A DNA stretch of 64,000 nucleotides from assembly GCF_018417475.1 (NCBI RefSeq), contig NZ_CP054856.1:3317001-3381000 (forward strand), written 5' to 3'. The notes beneath the pieces were generated by a model, which worked only from the letters and a program-made list of their open reading frames with translations, did no database searches and was not told the DNA's origin. The DNA is from Novosphingobium decolorationis. GTDB lineage: Bacteria; Pseudomonadota; Alphaproteobacteria; Sphingomonadales; Sphingomonadaceae. The position numbers were made by a program, and so were the translations under genes. This document shows, piece after piece, positions 1 to 9,192 of the stretch. How positions within the stretch are numbered: position 1 is the first letter of the stretch; each line of letters starts with the position of its first letter.

Positions 1-1
1 C

Positions 2-796
2 GTGCAGGTTCACGAAGATGGCGAGGCCCCCCACCTGACCTTCGTGGGCGCAAACCTGCGCCGGGATTGCGGGGAGGGGGCCCGGCTGGAGCGCCGCGAC
101 GATGTCCCGGCTGCGACCCTGCTGGCGCATCTCACCGAAAACTGCGAGCAATGCGTCTCCAATCGCTCGCCGATCTGGTTCGAGGCCGAGTTCGACAACC
201 GCCTTGGCGAAGCGGTGAAGGCGCGAGGTATCCTGCTGCCGGTGTCGAGCGACGGGGGAACCGTGGACATGGTCTGGTGCGCGGCAAGCTGCAGCTTCGA
301 GGCGCGCAAGGAGCCTGTCACGCCCTTGCCGATTCCACCGGCGCTCGCGCAAGGGCAGGTTGCCCTCGAGGGCGAGGCGCTCGCCGCGATGCAGGATGAC
401 CCGGCCTTCCGCGTACTGGTCGTCGAACTGGGCAAGCGGCTGGTCGCAGCGGCCAGCCAGGAGGGACTGGTCGGCCTGGCGCTGGTTGCGATGGCCGGGG
501 GCGAAGTCGTCTCGCAGCTGCGCCGCGGGCCCGGCTTCGACCTGCCGCGCACCGCGCAGTTCATGGCCGGGCTGGCGCGGGCCGAAACGCAGGCATTGGC
601 CGCAGGGCCGGAGGCCGAGCGTGTCGAGCAGGTGGCCGTGACCACGGCCCGCCATGTCGGGTTCGCCCGTCCTTTGGGCGAGGTGCCCGGCCTCATGGTC
701 CTCGTTGCGCTCGACCGGGGAGCGGTGAACCTGGCGAATGCGCGCATCGCCATGGCCCGGCTTGCCCGCGATCTGGATAGTGCGGGCGTCCGATAG
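2..796 (+). CDS. PAS-like hypothetical protein, probably 5'-truncated
   Basis: The frame is open from the first bases of the window (a GTG at base 2) to a TAG at 794-796, so the true start may lie outside. The 264 visible residues fall into two parts. Residues 1-105 are mixed alpha/beta, with a stretch (VGANLRRD, then IWFEAEFDNR, then VDMVWCAAS) that resembles a PAS-type sensory fold. Residues 125-260 are rich in Ala/Leu/Val and could be a second small alpha/beta domain. There is no signal peptide or membrane segment, so a cytoplasmic regulator is likely. The PAS reading is inferred from pattern only. It converges on the succinate-semialdehyde dehydrogenase gene across a shared terminator hairpin. 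Confidence 0.6.
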   Translation: MQVHEDGEAPHLTFVGANLRRDCGEGARLERRDDVPAATLLAHLTENCEQCVSNRSPIWFEAEFDNRLGEAVKARGILLPVSSDGGTVDMVWCAASCSFEARKEPVTPLPIPPALAQGQVALEGEALAAMQDDPAFRVLVVELGKRLVAAASQEGLVGLALVAMAGGEVVSQLRRGPGFDLPRTAQFMAGLARAETQALAAGPEAERVEQVAVTTARHVGFARPLGEVPGLMVLVALDRGAVNLANARIAMARLARDLDSAGVR

Positions 797-834
797 AAAA
801 AGCCCCGGAAGAACCGCATAGGTCCTGCCGGGGC
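797..834 (-). terminator. Intrinsic terminator for the gabD-like gene
   Basis: A 7-bp GC stem (802-808 with 828-834), extended by an imperfect inner stem around a GCATA loop, is followed on the minus strand by a run of five T (plus-strand A797-A801). It lies 29 bp past the stop of the minus-strand dehydrogenase. It also sits directly after the stop of the converging gene, but the U-tract favours minus-strand termination. Confidence 0.65.
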
Positions 835-862
835 CGTTCGTGCTTCGCCGTGGGCGAAGTCG

Positions 863-2314
863 TCAGGCGGGCTTCACGCCCATGCACAGGTACTTCAGCT
901 CCATGTAGTCATCGAGCCCGTAGTGCGAGCCTTCGCGGCCCAGGCCCGACTGCTTGACGCCGCCGAAGGGGGCAACTTCGGTCGAGATGAGGCCGGTGTT
1001 GATGCCCACCATGCCCGCTTCGAGCGCTTCGGCGACGCGCCACACGCGGCTCATGTCCGAGGCATAGAAGTAGCTGGCAAGACCGAATTCGGTGTCGTTG
1101 GCCATGGCGATGGCCTCGGCTTCCTCGGTGAAGCGGATGACCCCGGCGAGCGGGCCGAAGGTCTCCTCGCGCGCCAGCAGCATGTCGGGCTTCACGTTGG
1201 CGACGACGGTCGGGTTGAAGTAGCTGCCGCCACGCTCGTTGCGCGAGCCGCCCGCGAGCACGGTCGCGCCGCCGTCGACGGCGTCCTTGAGGTGCTCCTC
1301 GACCTTGGCGACGGCCTTTTCATCGACCAGCGGGCCGACTTCGGTGCCTTCGTCGAGGCCATAGCCCACCTTCATCGCCTTCACGCGCGCGGCCAGCTTC
1401 TCGACGAATTCGTCGTAGACGCCGTCCTGGACGTAGAAGCGGTTGGTGCACACGCAGGTCTGGCCGCCGTTGCGGAACTTGGAGATCATCGCGCCTTCGA
1501 TCGCCGCATCGACGTCGGCATCGTCGAAGACGAGGAAGGGCGCGTTGCCGCCCAGCTCCATCGAGCACTTCTTGACGGTGTCGGCCGATTCCTTGAGGAG
1601 CTGGCGGCCGATCTCGGTCGATCCGGTGAAGGTGATCTTGGCGACCTTGGGGCTGCCCGTCAGGGTCGAGCCGATCTGCCCGGCGCTGCCCGTCACCACG
1701 TTGACGACGCCTGCGGGAATGCCGGCCTTCTCGCACAGCGCGGCGATGGCGAGCGCGGAGTAGGGGGTCGCCGAGGCCGGCTTGATGACCATGGTACAGC
1801 CCGCTGCGAGCGCGGGGCCCAGCTTGCGGGTGATCATCGCATTGGGAAAGTTCCAGGGCGTGATCGCGCCGACAACGCCGACCGGCTGCTTGATGACGAC
1901 GATGCGGCGGTCGCTGGCGTGGCCGGGGATGGTGTCGCCATAGGCGCGCTTGGCCTCTTCGCCGAACCATTCGATGAAGCTCGCGCCATAGGCGATCTCG
2001 CCCTTGCCTTCGGCGAGCGGCTTGCCCTGTTCGCGGCTGAGCAGTTCGCCCAGGTCATCCTGCGCGTCCATCATCAGTTCGTAGAGCTTGCGCAGGATCT
2101 TCGAGCGTTCACCCGCAGTCTTGGCGCGCCAGGCCGGAAGCGCGGCTTCGGCGGCGTCGATGGCGCGGCTGGTCTCGTCCGAACCCATCTTGGGGACGGT
2201 GCCCATGACCTCGCCGGTGCCCGGGTTGGTCACCTCGAGCGTCGCGCCCGAATCCGCATCGCACCACTTTCCATCGATATAGCACTGCTGTTTCAGGAAA
2301 TCGGAATAAGCCAT
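863..2314 (-). CDS. gabD: NAD(P)-dependent succinate-semialdehyde dehydrogenase
   Basis: Oxidises succinate semialdehyde to succinate, the last step of GABA and polyamine breakdown, in the cytoplasm. The protein has 483 residues, the normal family length. The aldehyde dehydrogenase hallmarks are visible: PWNFP at 153-157, the catalytic Glu253 in MELGGNAPF and the nucleophilic Cys287 in GGQTCVCTNRF, whose CxC form is typical of the GabD subfamily. The start is the ATG at 2314. About 200 bp of apparently non-coding DNA upstream (2315-2517) would hold its promoter. A second paralogue lies at 35173-36663. A related semialdehyde (for example glutarate semialdehyde) is possible as substrate. Confidence 0.9.
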   Translation of the reverse strand: MAYSDFLKQQCYIDGKWCDADSGATLEVTNPGTGEVMGTVPKMGSDETSRAIDAAEAALPAWRAKTAGERSKILRKLYELMMDAQDDLGELLSREQGKPLAEGKGEIAYGASFIEWFGEEAKRAYGDTIPGHASDRRIVVIKQPVGVVGAITPWNFPNAMITRKLGPALAAGCTMVIKPASATPYSALAIAALCEKAGIPAGVVNVVTGSAGQIGSTLTGSPKVAKITFTGSTEIGRQLLKESADTVKKCSMELGGNAPFLVFDDADVDAAIEGAMISKFRNGGQTCVCTNRFYVQDGVYDEFVEKLAARVKAMKVGYGLDEGTEVGPLVDEKAVAKVEEHLKDAVDGGATVLAGGSRNERGGSYFNPTVVANVKPDMLLAREETFGPLAGVIRFTEEAEAIAMANDTEFGLASYFYASDMSRVWRVAEALEAGMVGINTGLISTEVAPFGGVKQSGLGREGSHYGLDDYMELKYLCMGVKPA

Positions 2315-2517
2315 GTCGTGCGGGTCCTCTTGATCGTATTCGTCGTGTCGGGGCCTTGCGGCCGGTCCCGGCCTTGCGCGGGTGTCACCAAGGACAAGCG
2401 CGTATGCCGGGTGTTTGTTTCATAAGGTCACGCCATGCGGGGGCGGGCGGGTCCTGCCTTGCGCTACCTTGCAGATATTCGCTGCGCGGTAATGAATGCG
2501 TGCCTTGGTCGCGCGTG

Positions 2518-2817
2518 TCAGGCCTTCACGTCGGCCCACTCGGGATGGCGCGCGAAGGCCGCCACCACGTAGCTGCACAAGGGCTCGATGCGGAAATGGT
2601 TTTCGCGCGCGTCGGCAACCATCGCCTCGACGAGCCGTCCTGCAATCCCGCGCCCGCCGATTTCGGACGGGACCAGGACGAGGTCCGCACGGTGCACCGC
2701 AGGATTGCCCGCCTGCGTGGTCCAGGTCAGCTGGCCGAGGGCTTCGCTGTCGGCGGGATGGGCGCGGTATTCGCCCCCGGTCGCGGTTTCGTGGCGGGTG
2801 ATGGTGAGGCCGACCAT
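2518..2817 (-). CDS. Small GNAT-like N-acetyltransferase (YjdJ/NATD1 type)
   Basis: A 99-residue single-domain protein of the small GCN5-related acetyltransferase family. It shows the acetyl-CoA loop GGRGIAGRLV at about 54-63 and the characteristic ending CSYV...HPEW at 81-94. The substrate is unknown for most members. The start at 2817 (MVGLTITRH) is preferred over a longer frame reaching 2910 because AGGAG sits at proper spacing before it and because homologues of this family are about 90-100 residues. It is divergent from the threonine aldolase-like gene, with 73 bp between the starts, so the two promoters must overlap. Confidence 0.8.
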   Translation of the reverse strand: MVGLTITRHETATGGEYRAHPADSEALGQLTWTTQAGNPAVHRADLVLVPSEIGGRGIAGRLVEAMVADARENHFRIEPLCSYVVAAFARHPEWADVKA

Positions 2818-2890
2818 GGGCTCTCCTTCTGGCAAGGTGGCGTGCGGATGGACTTGACGCGGCGCAGGCGCGCTGGTGAGGCATATGGTC

Positions 2891-3886
2891 ATGCAGTTCC
2901 TCTCCGACAATGCCGCCGCCGTCCATCCCTCCGTCTGGAAGGCGATGCAGGCCGCCGATGCCGCCGATGCGCCCTACGACAACGATGGCCTCAGCCGCGC
3001 GCTTGACGCGGCGTTCTCCCAGCTTTTCGGGCGCGAGTGTGCCGCGCTCTGGGTGGCGACGGGCACGGCGGCCAACTGCCTGGCGCTGTCCACCATGGTC
3101 CAGCCCCACGGCGCGGTGCTGTGCCACCGTGAGGCGCACATCGAGATGGACGAGGGCGGCGCGCCCGGCTTCTTCCTTCACGGCGCCAAGCTGATGACGG
3201 TGGAGGGGGATCACGCCAAGATCACGCCCGAGGCGCTGAAGGCTGCGGTCGCGGGCATCCGCGACGGGGTTCACCAGGTCCATCCGCATGCGGTCTCGAT
3301 CACGCAGGCCAGCGAATACGGCTGCGTCTATCGCCCGGACGAGGTCGCGGCGCTGGCCTTCTTTGCCCGTGGTCAGGGCCTTGGCCTCCACATGGACGGC
3401 GCGCGCTTTGCCAACGCGGCGGCGTTCCTGGATGTCGCGCCCGGAGATATCGTCGCGGGCGTCGATGCCTTGAGCTTCGGGTTCATCAAGAACGGCGCGA
3501 TGGGCGCCGAAGCGGTGGTCCAGTTCGATCCCGAGGAGGCCGAGGTCCTGCGCTTTCGCCGCAAGCGCGCCGGGCAGTTGCAGTCCAAGGGGCGGTTCCT
3601 GGCTGCGCAGATCCTCGCCATGCTGGAGGGTGACCTGTGGCTCGCAAACGCGCGCAGCGCCAACGCGGCCGCGGCTGAGCTGGCGGCGGCTGCGGGGCAG
3701 CGCCTGCTCCATCCGGTCGAGGCGAACGAGGTGTTCCTGACCTGCACGGCGGCCGAGCGCGCCGCGCTTCGCCAGCAGGGCTTCGGCTTCTACGACTGGG
3801 GCACCGAGGCCGCGCGCCTTGTCACCGCCTGGGACGCGAAGGCCGAAGACGTCGCCGCGCTTGCGCGGGCCATCGCCGCCCTCTAG
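2891..3886 (+). CDS. Threonine aldolase-like PLP enzyme (beta-eliminating lyase family)
   Basis: Predicted PLP-dependent enzyme that splits L-threonine or related beta-hydroxy amino acids into glycine and an aldehyde. The opening MQFLSDNAA is the usual N-terminus of the family, followed by ATGTAAN (phosphate binding), HMDGAR with the PLP-ring Asp near 169, and the Schiff-base Lys near 200 in SFGFIKNGA. The length of 331 residues is normal. The start at 2891 is chosen by homology of the N-terminus; an in-frame ATG at 2885 and GTG at 2876 are also possible. It is followed 29 bp later by the DMT exporter, so amino-acid turnover and export may be co-transcribed. Confidence 0.85.
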   Translation: MQFLSDNAAAVHPSVWKAMQAADAADAPYDNDGLSRALDAAFSQLFGRECAALWVATGTAANCLALSTMVQPHGAVLCHREAHIEMDEGGAPGFFLHGAKLMTVEGDHAKITPEALKAAVAGIRDGVHQVHPHAVSITQASEYGCVYRPDEVAALAFFARGQGLGLHMDGARFANAAAFLDVAPGDIVAGVDALSFGFIKNGAMGAEAVVQFDPEEAEVLRFRRKRAGQLQSKGRFLAAQILAMLEGDLWLANARSANAAAAELAAAAGQRLLHPVEANEVFLTCTAAERAALRQQGFGFYDWGTEAARLVTAWDAKAEDVAALARAIAAL

Positions 3887-3915
3887 GCGCCAAGCCTGAT
3901 GGACACGCACCTATC

Positions 3916-4821
3916 ATGAACGAGGATTCGCTGCTGCGCCCGGCCGTGGCGCTGCCCTTCCTGCTGGTCAGCCTGATCTGGGGATCGACCTGGTGGGTGA
4001 TCACCGGGCAGATCGACGCGGCCCCGGCTGGCTGGTCGGTCGCCTGGCGCTTCCTGCTGGCGACGCCGGCGATGTTCGTGGTGGCCGCCGCGATGAAGCG
4101 GCCCTTGCGGATCGGACGCGCAGGCCATGTCCTGGCGATGCTGGTCGGCATCACGCAGTTCTGCGGGAACTACAACTTCGTCTACAGCGCCGAGATGTAC
4201 CTGACCTCGGGCATCGTCGCGGTGATGATCGCGCTGATGCTGGTGCCCAACGCGCTTCTGGCGCGGGTCCTGCTGGGGCAGCCGATTACGCGTCGGTTCC
4301 TGGTCGGCAGCGGTATCGCGATTGCCGGGATCGGCCTCCTGCTTCTCCACGAAGCGCGCGAGGCGCCGCTGGCGGGCTCGGTCTGGCTGGGCGTGGTGCT
4401 CGCGCTCGCGGCCATGCTCTGCGCTTCGGTTTCCAATGTGATCCAGGCCAATGAAACGGGCCGCAAGCTCGCGATGGTGAGCCTGCTCGCCTGGGCCATG
4501 CTCTACGGCACGCTGGCCGATATCGCGGTCGCCTGGCTGCGCGACGGGCCGCCGGTGATCCCCACCGCGCCGCGCTACTGGCTGGGGACGGCCTACTTGG
4601 CCGTGTTCGGCTCGGTCGTGACCTTCCCGCTCTATTACACGCTGATCCGCAAGCTTGGGGCAGGGCGTGCGGCCTACAACGGCGTCGCGGTCGTCGTCAT
4701 CGCGATGCTGCTCTCGACCGTGTTCGAGGGTTACCGCTGGTCGCTGCTGGCGGGGACGGGCGCGGGGCTCGCGACGCTGGGGCTCATCGTGGCGCTGAGC
4801 GCGCGCAAGCCCGCCACGTAA
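3916..4821 (+). CDS. DMT-superfamily (EamA) transporter
   Basis: A 301-residue integral membrane protein with about ten hydrophobic helices arranged as two EamA repeats (roughly 12-145 and 155-295). The N-terminal helix contains LIWGSTWWVI, a classic EamA opening. Relatives export amino acids or other small metabolites from the cytoplasm; the substrate here cannot be read from sequence. It follows the threonine aldolase-like gene on the same strand. The last 91 bases are also coding on the opposite strand for the C-terminal tail of the converging SDR protein. Confidence 0.85.
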   Translation: MNEDSLLRPAVALPFLLVSLIWGSTWWVITGQIDAAPAGWSVAWRFLLATPAMFVVAAAMKRPLRIGRAGHVLAMLVGITQFCGNYNFVYSAEMYLTSGIVAVMIALMLVPNALLARVLLGQPITRRFLVGSGIAIAGIGLLLLHEAREAPLAGSVWLGVVLALAAMLCASVSNVIQANETGRKLAMVSLLAWAMLYGTLADIAVAWLRDGPPVIPTAPRYWLGTAYLAVFGSVVTFPLYYTLIRKLGAGRAAYNGVAVVVIAMLLSTVFEGYRWSLLAGTGAGLATLGLIVALSARKPAT

Positions 4822-5576
4822 GTCGGGTAGCGCGGGCGCCAGCCCAGCACGCGCTTGGCCTTGCCGTTCGCCACGCGCCGGTTCTCGGCATAGAAACCGC
4901 GCGCCATGGGTGAGAGCCCGGCCTCGTCCAGGGTCTGGAGCGGGGGCAGTGGCAGGTTCAGGAGCGCGCAGGCGTGCTCGACCAGCCAGTTCTGCGGGCA
5001 GGGCAGGTCATCGGCAAGGTTGTAGGCGCCCGCAGGCTTTTCGATCCCCGCGAGCACGCCCGCCGCGATATCCTCCACGTGGACCCGGCTGAACACCTGG
5101 CCAGGGAGGTCGATGCGGTGCGCGCGGCCTTCTTGCACGCGTTCGAGGATCGAGCGGCCCGGTCCATAGATGCCGGGCAGGCGATAGACCCGCGCGCCCC
5201 GTTTCTGCCACTCCCGGTCCGCTTCGGCGCGCGCGGTGCGCCGTCCCGTGCCGATGGGGCTGGCCTCGTCCACCCAGGCCCCGCCCGCATCGCCGTAGAC
5301 CCCGGTCGAGGACAGGTAGGACAGCGCCTTGCCCTTCAGCGCATCGCCATAGGTCTCCAGCACCGGATCGAGCGGCTCGCCGCGCGCTTCCTTGCCCGGA
5401 GGGACCGAGGACAGAACATGGTCGGCATCGGCCAGCGCGGTGCGCACCGAGCCTTCATCGTCGAAGGAGAGCGTGCCCGAACGGCCGGTGGAAATGACTT
5501 CCCAGCCTCTGGCTTCCAGGGCGCGGGCGAGGACAGAGGCGGTGTAGCCAAGGCCGAAGATGAAGAAACGTGGCAT
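4731..5576 (-). CDS. Extended SDR / NAD-dependent epimerase-like protein
   Basis: A 281-residue Rossmann-fold protein. It opens with MPRFFIFGLGYTAS (nucleotide-binding glycine motif). SSTGVYG, RLPGIYGPGRS and FSRVHVEDIA are blocks seen in the extended short-chain dehydrogenase/epimerase group often annotated as YeeZ-like NAD-epimerase. The substrate is unknown. The start at 5576 is the Met directly before the Rossmann strand; the frame stays open far upstream but that is antisense to pepN. The last ~21 residues (after GLRAL, rich in Ser/Ala/Pro) lie inside the 3' end of the converging DMT gene. The promoter is shared with divergent pepN in a 108-bp gap. Confidence 0.8.
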   Translation of the reverse strand: MPRFFIFGLGYTASVLARALEARGWEVISTGRSGTLSFDDEGSVRTALADADHVLSSVPPGKEARGEPLDPVLETYGDALKGKALSYLSSTGVYGDAGGAWVDEASPIGTGRRTARAEADREWQKRGARVYRLPGIYGPGRSILERVQEGRAHRIDLPGQVFSRVHVEDIAAGVLAGIEKPAGAYNLADDLPCPQNWLVEHACALLNLPLPPLQTLDEAGLSPMARGFYAENRRVANGKAKRVLGWRPRYPTYVAGLRALSATMSPSVASPAPVPASSDQR

Positions 5577-5684
5577 GGGGGAAGGGCCTAGCAGCCTTGT
5601 GCCCATTCGACAAAGTGTGCGCCTTGCGCGCAAAACGTATCTCCCCTGTCTGGCAATCGCGCCGGGAAGGGCTAGATAAGGCGC

Positions 5685-8339
5685 ATGGACATCGCCAGCA
5701 GACCCGCCGAGCCCGAACAGAACCCCCAGACCGCCGACGCCGCGCCCGCGCCGCAGGCCCCGCCGGTGATCCGGCGTGAGGACTACCTGCCCCCGGCCTG
5801 GCTGGTGCCCGAGATCGCACTCGATTTCGACCTGGGCCTCGATGCGACGAAGGTCACCTCCACGCTCTCGGTGAAGCGCAACCCCGAAGGCAATGGGGCT
5901 GCGACCCTGCGCCTCAACGGCGACCAGATCTCGCCGGTTTCGGTGCGCGTCGATGGCGAGGCGGCAAGCGGCTGGCGCATGGACGGGCCCGATCTTCTGG
6001 TCGAGCTTTCGGGCGATGCGCACGAGGTCACCATCGAGACCGCGCTCGTGCCCTCGGGCAACAGCCAGCTCATGGGTCTCTACGCGTCCAACGGGATGCT
6101 CTGCACGCAGTGCGAGGCCGAGGGCTTTCGCCGCATCACGTTCTTCCCCGACCGGCCCGATGTCCTCTCGACCTATTCGGTGCGCATGTCGGGCGACAAG
6201 GCGACCTTCCCGATCCTGCTCGCCAACGGCAACTGCACGGCCGAGGGCGAAGGCGAGAACGGGACGCACTGGGCCGAGTGGTACGATCCCTGGCCCAAGC
6301 CCAGCTACCTCTTCGCGCTCGTCGCGGGCGAACTCATTGCCAACCACGGGACCTTCACCACGAAGAGCGGCCGCACGGTCGATCTCAACGTCTGGGTGCG
6401 CCCGGGCGATGAAGGCCGCACGCAGCACGCGCTCGATTCGCTGATCGCCTCGATGAAGTGGGACGAGGAGACCTTCGGGCGCGAGTACGATCTTGACCTG
6501 TTCAACATCGTCGCCGTGTCCGACTTCAACATGGGCGCGATGGAGAACAAGGGGCTCAACGTCTTCAACACGCGCTACGTGCTGGCCGACCCCGACACCG
6601 CGACCGACGCCGACTACGACGCCATCGAGGGCGTGATCGGGCACGAATACTTCCACAACTGGTCGGGCAACCGCGTGACCTGCCGTGACTGGTTCCAGCT
6701 TTCGCTGAAGGAAGGCTTCACGGTGCTGCGCGATCAGCTCTTCAGCGCCGACATGGGTTCCGAACCCGTCAAGCGCATCGAGGACGTGCGGATCCTGCGC
6801 ATTGCCCAGTTCCCGGAGGATTCCGGCCCGCTCGCGCACCCGATCCGTCCCGATTCCTATCAGGAAATCAGCAATTTCTACACAGCGACCGTCTACAACA
6901 AGGGCGCCGAGGTGATCCGCATGATGCGGACTATGGCCGGAGAAGAGCGCTTCCGGAAGGGCACCGATCTCTACTTCGACCGGCACGATGGCACCGCGGC
7001 CACTTGCGAGGATTTCGTCAAGGCCATCGAGGATGGCGCGGGGCTCGATCTTGCGCAGTTCCGCCTGTGGTATTCGCAGGCCGGCACGCCGCAGGTCGCG
7101 GCAAGCCTGACGCAGGAGGACGGCAAGGCGGTCCTCACCCTGCACCAGACCGTGCCGACCACGCCGGGCCAGCCCGAGAAGCAGGCCATGCCGATCCCGC
7201 TGCGCGTCGCCCTGTTCGACCGCGCCACCGGCACCCATTCGGGCGAGAGCCTGGTCGTGCTCGACAAGGCCGAGGACCGCTTCGTCTTCGCCGACGCGCC
7301 CGCCGATCCGGTGCTCTCGATCAACCGCAGCTTCTCGGCCCCGGTCGCCATCGAAATGGCGCGCCCCGATGCCGATCTCGTCTTCCTCGCGGCCCGCGAC
7401 GATGATCCCTTCGCGCGCTACGAGGCGATGCAGAGCCTCGTCGTCCAGCACCTCGTTGCGGCGGTCGGCGGCGGTCTCGACGAAGGCCAGCGCAGCGCCG
7501 GGCGCACGGCCATTGGCGAGGCGTTCCGCGCCATCGTGACCGACGCCGAACTCGACGACCTGATGCGCGGCGAACTGATGCTGCTCCCGGCAGAGAGTTA
7601 TTTGGCCGAGCAGCTTCTTGTTTCCGATCCGGGCGCGATCCACGCCGAGCGCGAAGGGCTCAAGGCCTGGCTCGGTGCGACCCTTGCGGACGAACTCAAG
7701 GCCCTGCACGACCGCGTCTCGGCCGTGCCCTACAGCCGCGAGGCCGAGGCACGCGGTGCGCGCAAGGTGAAGACGCAGGCGCTTGTCTACATTGCGGCAG
7801 GCGACGGCGCCGAAGGCGCATCGCGCGGCATCGCCCAGTACCGCGCGGCCTCGTGCATGACCGACCGCCAGGGCGCGCTCATGGTGCTGGCCAGCCTCGA
7901 CTGCCCCGAACGCGAGGAGGCGCTCGCCGACTTCTTGGCGCGCTACGAGGGCAACGCGCTTGTCATCGACAAGTGGTTCTCGCTCCAGGCGGGCTCGCTC
8001 CACCCGCGTGTGCTGGACCACGTCCGCGCGCTGGCCAAGCACCCGGAGTTCCGCATGTCGAACCCCAACCGGGTGCGCTCGGTCTTCATGGCCGCCGCGA
8101 TGAACCCCGTCGCCTTCCATGACCCCAGCGGAGAGGGCTACCGCATGATTGGCGACATCATCCGCCGTCTCGACCCGATCAATCCGCAGACCGCGGCGCG
8201 CTTCGTGCCCTCGCTTGGCCGCTGGCGCCGGGTGGAACCTGCCCGCGCCAGCCTGATGCGCGCCGAGCTTGAGCGCATTGCGCAGGAGTCCGATCTGTCG
8301 CGCGATGTGCGCGAGCAGGTGAGCAAGAGCCTTGGCTGA
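5685..8339 (+). CDS. pepN: Aminopeptidase N (M1 zinc metallopeptidase)
   Basis: Removes N-terminal residues from peptides in the cytoplasm. The protein has 884 residues, matching the PepN family. The substrate-binding GAMEN motif lies near 284-288 and the zinc motif HEYFH at 320-324, with the third ligand in LKEGFTV about 19 residues later. The C-terminal half has the DUF3458-type beta and helical domains. ATAAGG sits before the ATG. The stop overlaps the TTG start of pgeF by 8 bp, indicating translational coupling. Confidence 0.95.
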   Translation: MDIASRPAEPEQNPQTADAAPAPQAPPVIRREDYLPPAWLVPEIALDFDLGLDATKVTSTLSVKRNPEGNGAATLRLNGDQISPVSVRVDGEAASGWRMDGPDLLVELSGDAHEVTIETALVPSGNSQLMGLYASNGMLCTQCEAEGFRRITFFPDRPDVLSTYSVRMSGDKATFPILLANGNCTAEGEGENGTHWAEWYDPWPKPSYLFALVAGELIANHGTFTTKSGRTVDLNVWVRPGDEGRTQHALDSLIASMKWDEETFGREYDLDLFNIVAVSDFNMGAMENKGLNVFNTRYVLADPDTATDADYDAIEGVIGHEYFHNWSGNRVTCRDWFQLSLKEGFTVLRDQLFSADMGSEPVKRIEDVRILRIAQFPEDSGPLAHPIRPDSYQEISNFYTATVYNKGAEVIRMMRTMAGEERFRKGTDLYFDRHDGTAATCEDFVKAIEDGAGLDLAQFRLWYSQAGTPQVAASLTQEDGKAVLTLHQTVPTTPGQPEKQAMPIPLRVALFDRATGTHSGESLVVLDKAEDRFVFADAPADPVLSINRSFSAPVAIEMARPDADLVFLAARDDDPFARYEAMQSLVVQHLVAAVGGGLDEGQRSAGRTAIGEAFRAIVTDAELDDLMRGELMLLPAESYLAEQLLVSDPGAIHAEREGLKAWLGATLADELKALHDRVSAVPYSREAEARGARKVKTQALVYIAAGDGAEGASRGIAQYRAASCMTDRQGALMVLASLDCPEREEALADFLARYEGNALVIDKWFSLQAGSLHPRVLDHVRALAKHPEFRMSNPNRVRSVFMAAAMNPVAFHDPSGEGYRMIGDIIRRLDPINPQTAARFVPSLGRWRRVEPARASLMRAELERIAQESDLSRDVREQVSKSLG

Positions 8340-9114
8340 CCTGGATACGGCGGGCATCGATGTCGCCCGCGCTCAGGCGCTCGAGGGGATCGCACACGGT
8401 TTTCTCGGCCGCCGCGGCGGTGTCAGCGAAGGCGAAGTGGCCGGGCTCAACGTCGGCTACGGATCGGGGGATGACCGCGACAAGATCGATGCGAATCGGG
8501 CGCTTGTGGTGGACGCCGTGCTGCCCGGAGCGCAACTCGCGACCGTCTATCAGATCCATTCGCCCGACTGCGTGCGGCTTTCCGATCCCATCTGGACCGA
8601 TGTGGATCGCCCGCGCGCCGACGCGCTGGTGACCGACCGTCCGGGTGTGCTCCTGGGCATTCTCACGGCCGACTGCGCGCCGGTGCTTCTGGCCGATCGC
8701 GAGGCGGGTGTCGTGGGCGCCGCGCACGCGGGCTGGAAGGGCGCTTTTGGCGGGGTGACCGACAGCACCGTTGCGGCGATGGAGACGCTGGGGGCCGACC
8801 GCAGCCGCATCGTCGCGGCCGTCGGCCCGTGCATCGCGCGGCGCAGCTACGAGGTCGATGACGCCTTTTTCCGCCGTTTCGTGGAAGCGGACACGGTGAA
8901 CGAGAGCTTCTTTGCCGCCGGGCGCGAGGGCCACCACCAGTTCGACCTCGAAGCCTATGTCGCGGCACGTCTGGCCGCCTCGGGTGTGGGCCGAATCGAG
9001 ACCCTGGGGCTCGATACCTACGCGGCGCCCGAGCGGTATTTCTCGTTCCGCCGTGCCACCCATCAGCATGCGGCAAATTACGGACGCCAGATATCCGTAA
9101 TCGGCTTGACCTAG
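8332..9114 (+). CDS. pgeF: Peptidoglycan editing factor / polyphenol-oxidase family protein
   Basis: A 260-residue YfiH/laccase-domain protein. In E. coli this family removes mis-incorporated L-Ser from UDP-MurNAc peptides. Family blocks are present: HGFLGRRGGVSEG near the N-terminus, YQIHSPDCV, LTADCAPVLLAD and AHAGWKGAFGG, containing the His and Cys metal ligands. The TTG start lies inside the pepN stop region. Starting further downstream would remove the conserved HGFLG block, so TTG is favoured despite being rare. The stop codon lies in a 16-bp palindrome. Confidence 0.88.
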   Translation: MADLDTAGIDVARAQALEGIAHGFLGRRGGVSEGEVAGLNVGYGSGDDRDKIDANRALVVDAVLPGAQLATVYQIHSPDCVRLSDPIWTDVDRPRADALVTDRPGVLLGILTADCAPVLLADREAGVVGAAHAGWKGAFGGVTDSTVAAMETLGADRSRIVAAVGPCIARRSYEVDDAFFRRFVEADTVNESFFAAGREGHHQFDLEAYVAARLAASGVGRIETLGLDTYAAPERYFSFRRATHQHAANYGRQISVIGLT

Positions 9115-9120
9115 GTCAAG
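9105..9120. promoter_or_regulatory. 16-bp perfect palindrome, Crp/Fnr-family-like operator
   Basis: CTTGACCTAGGTCAAG is fully self-complementary. Its half-sites TTGAC and GTCAA are separated by four bases, the same geometry as the FNR/FixK consensus TTGAT-N4-ATCAA. It overlaps the pgeF stop and lies about 260 bp upstream of petA. There is no T-run after it, so a terminator role is unlikely. Regulation of the pet operon by a redox or oxygen regulator is an inference. Confidence 0.4.
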
Positions 9121-9192
9121 ACAGCCCCCGAACAGAGCCACTACAACCCCGCCCGGGGCGCTTTCTTGCGGCTTGCTTGACCAAAAACACGG

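Noticed and set aside
5577..8357. Minus-strand extension of the SDR frame through pepN
   Set aside because: The frame is open, but it is antisense to pepN with its HEYFH and GAMEN motifs, and the SDR protein starts naturally at 5576.
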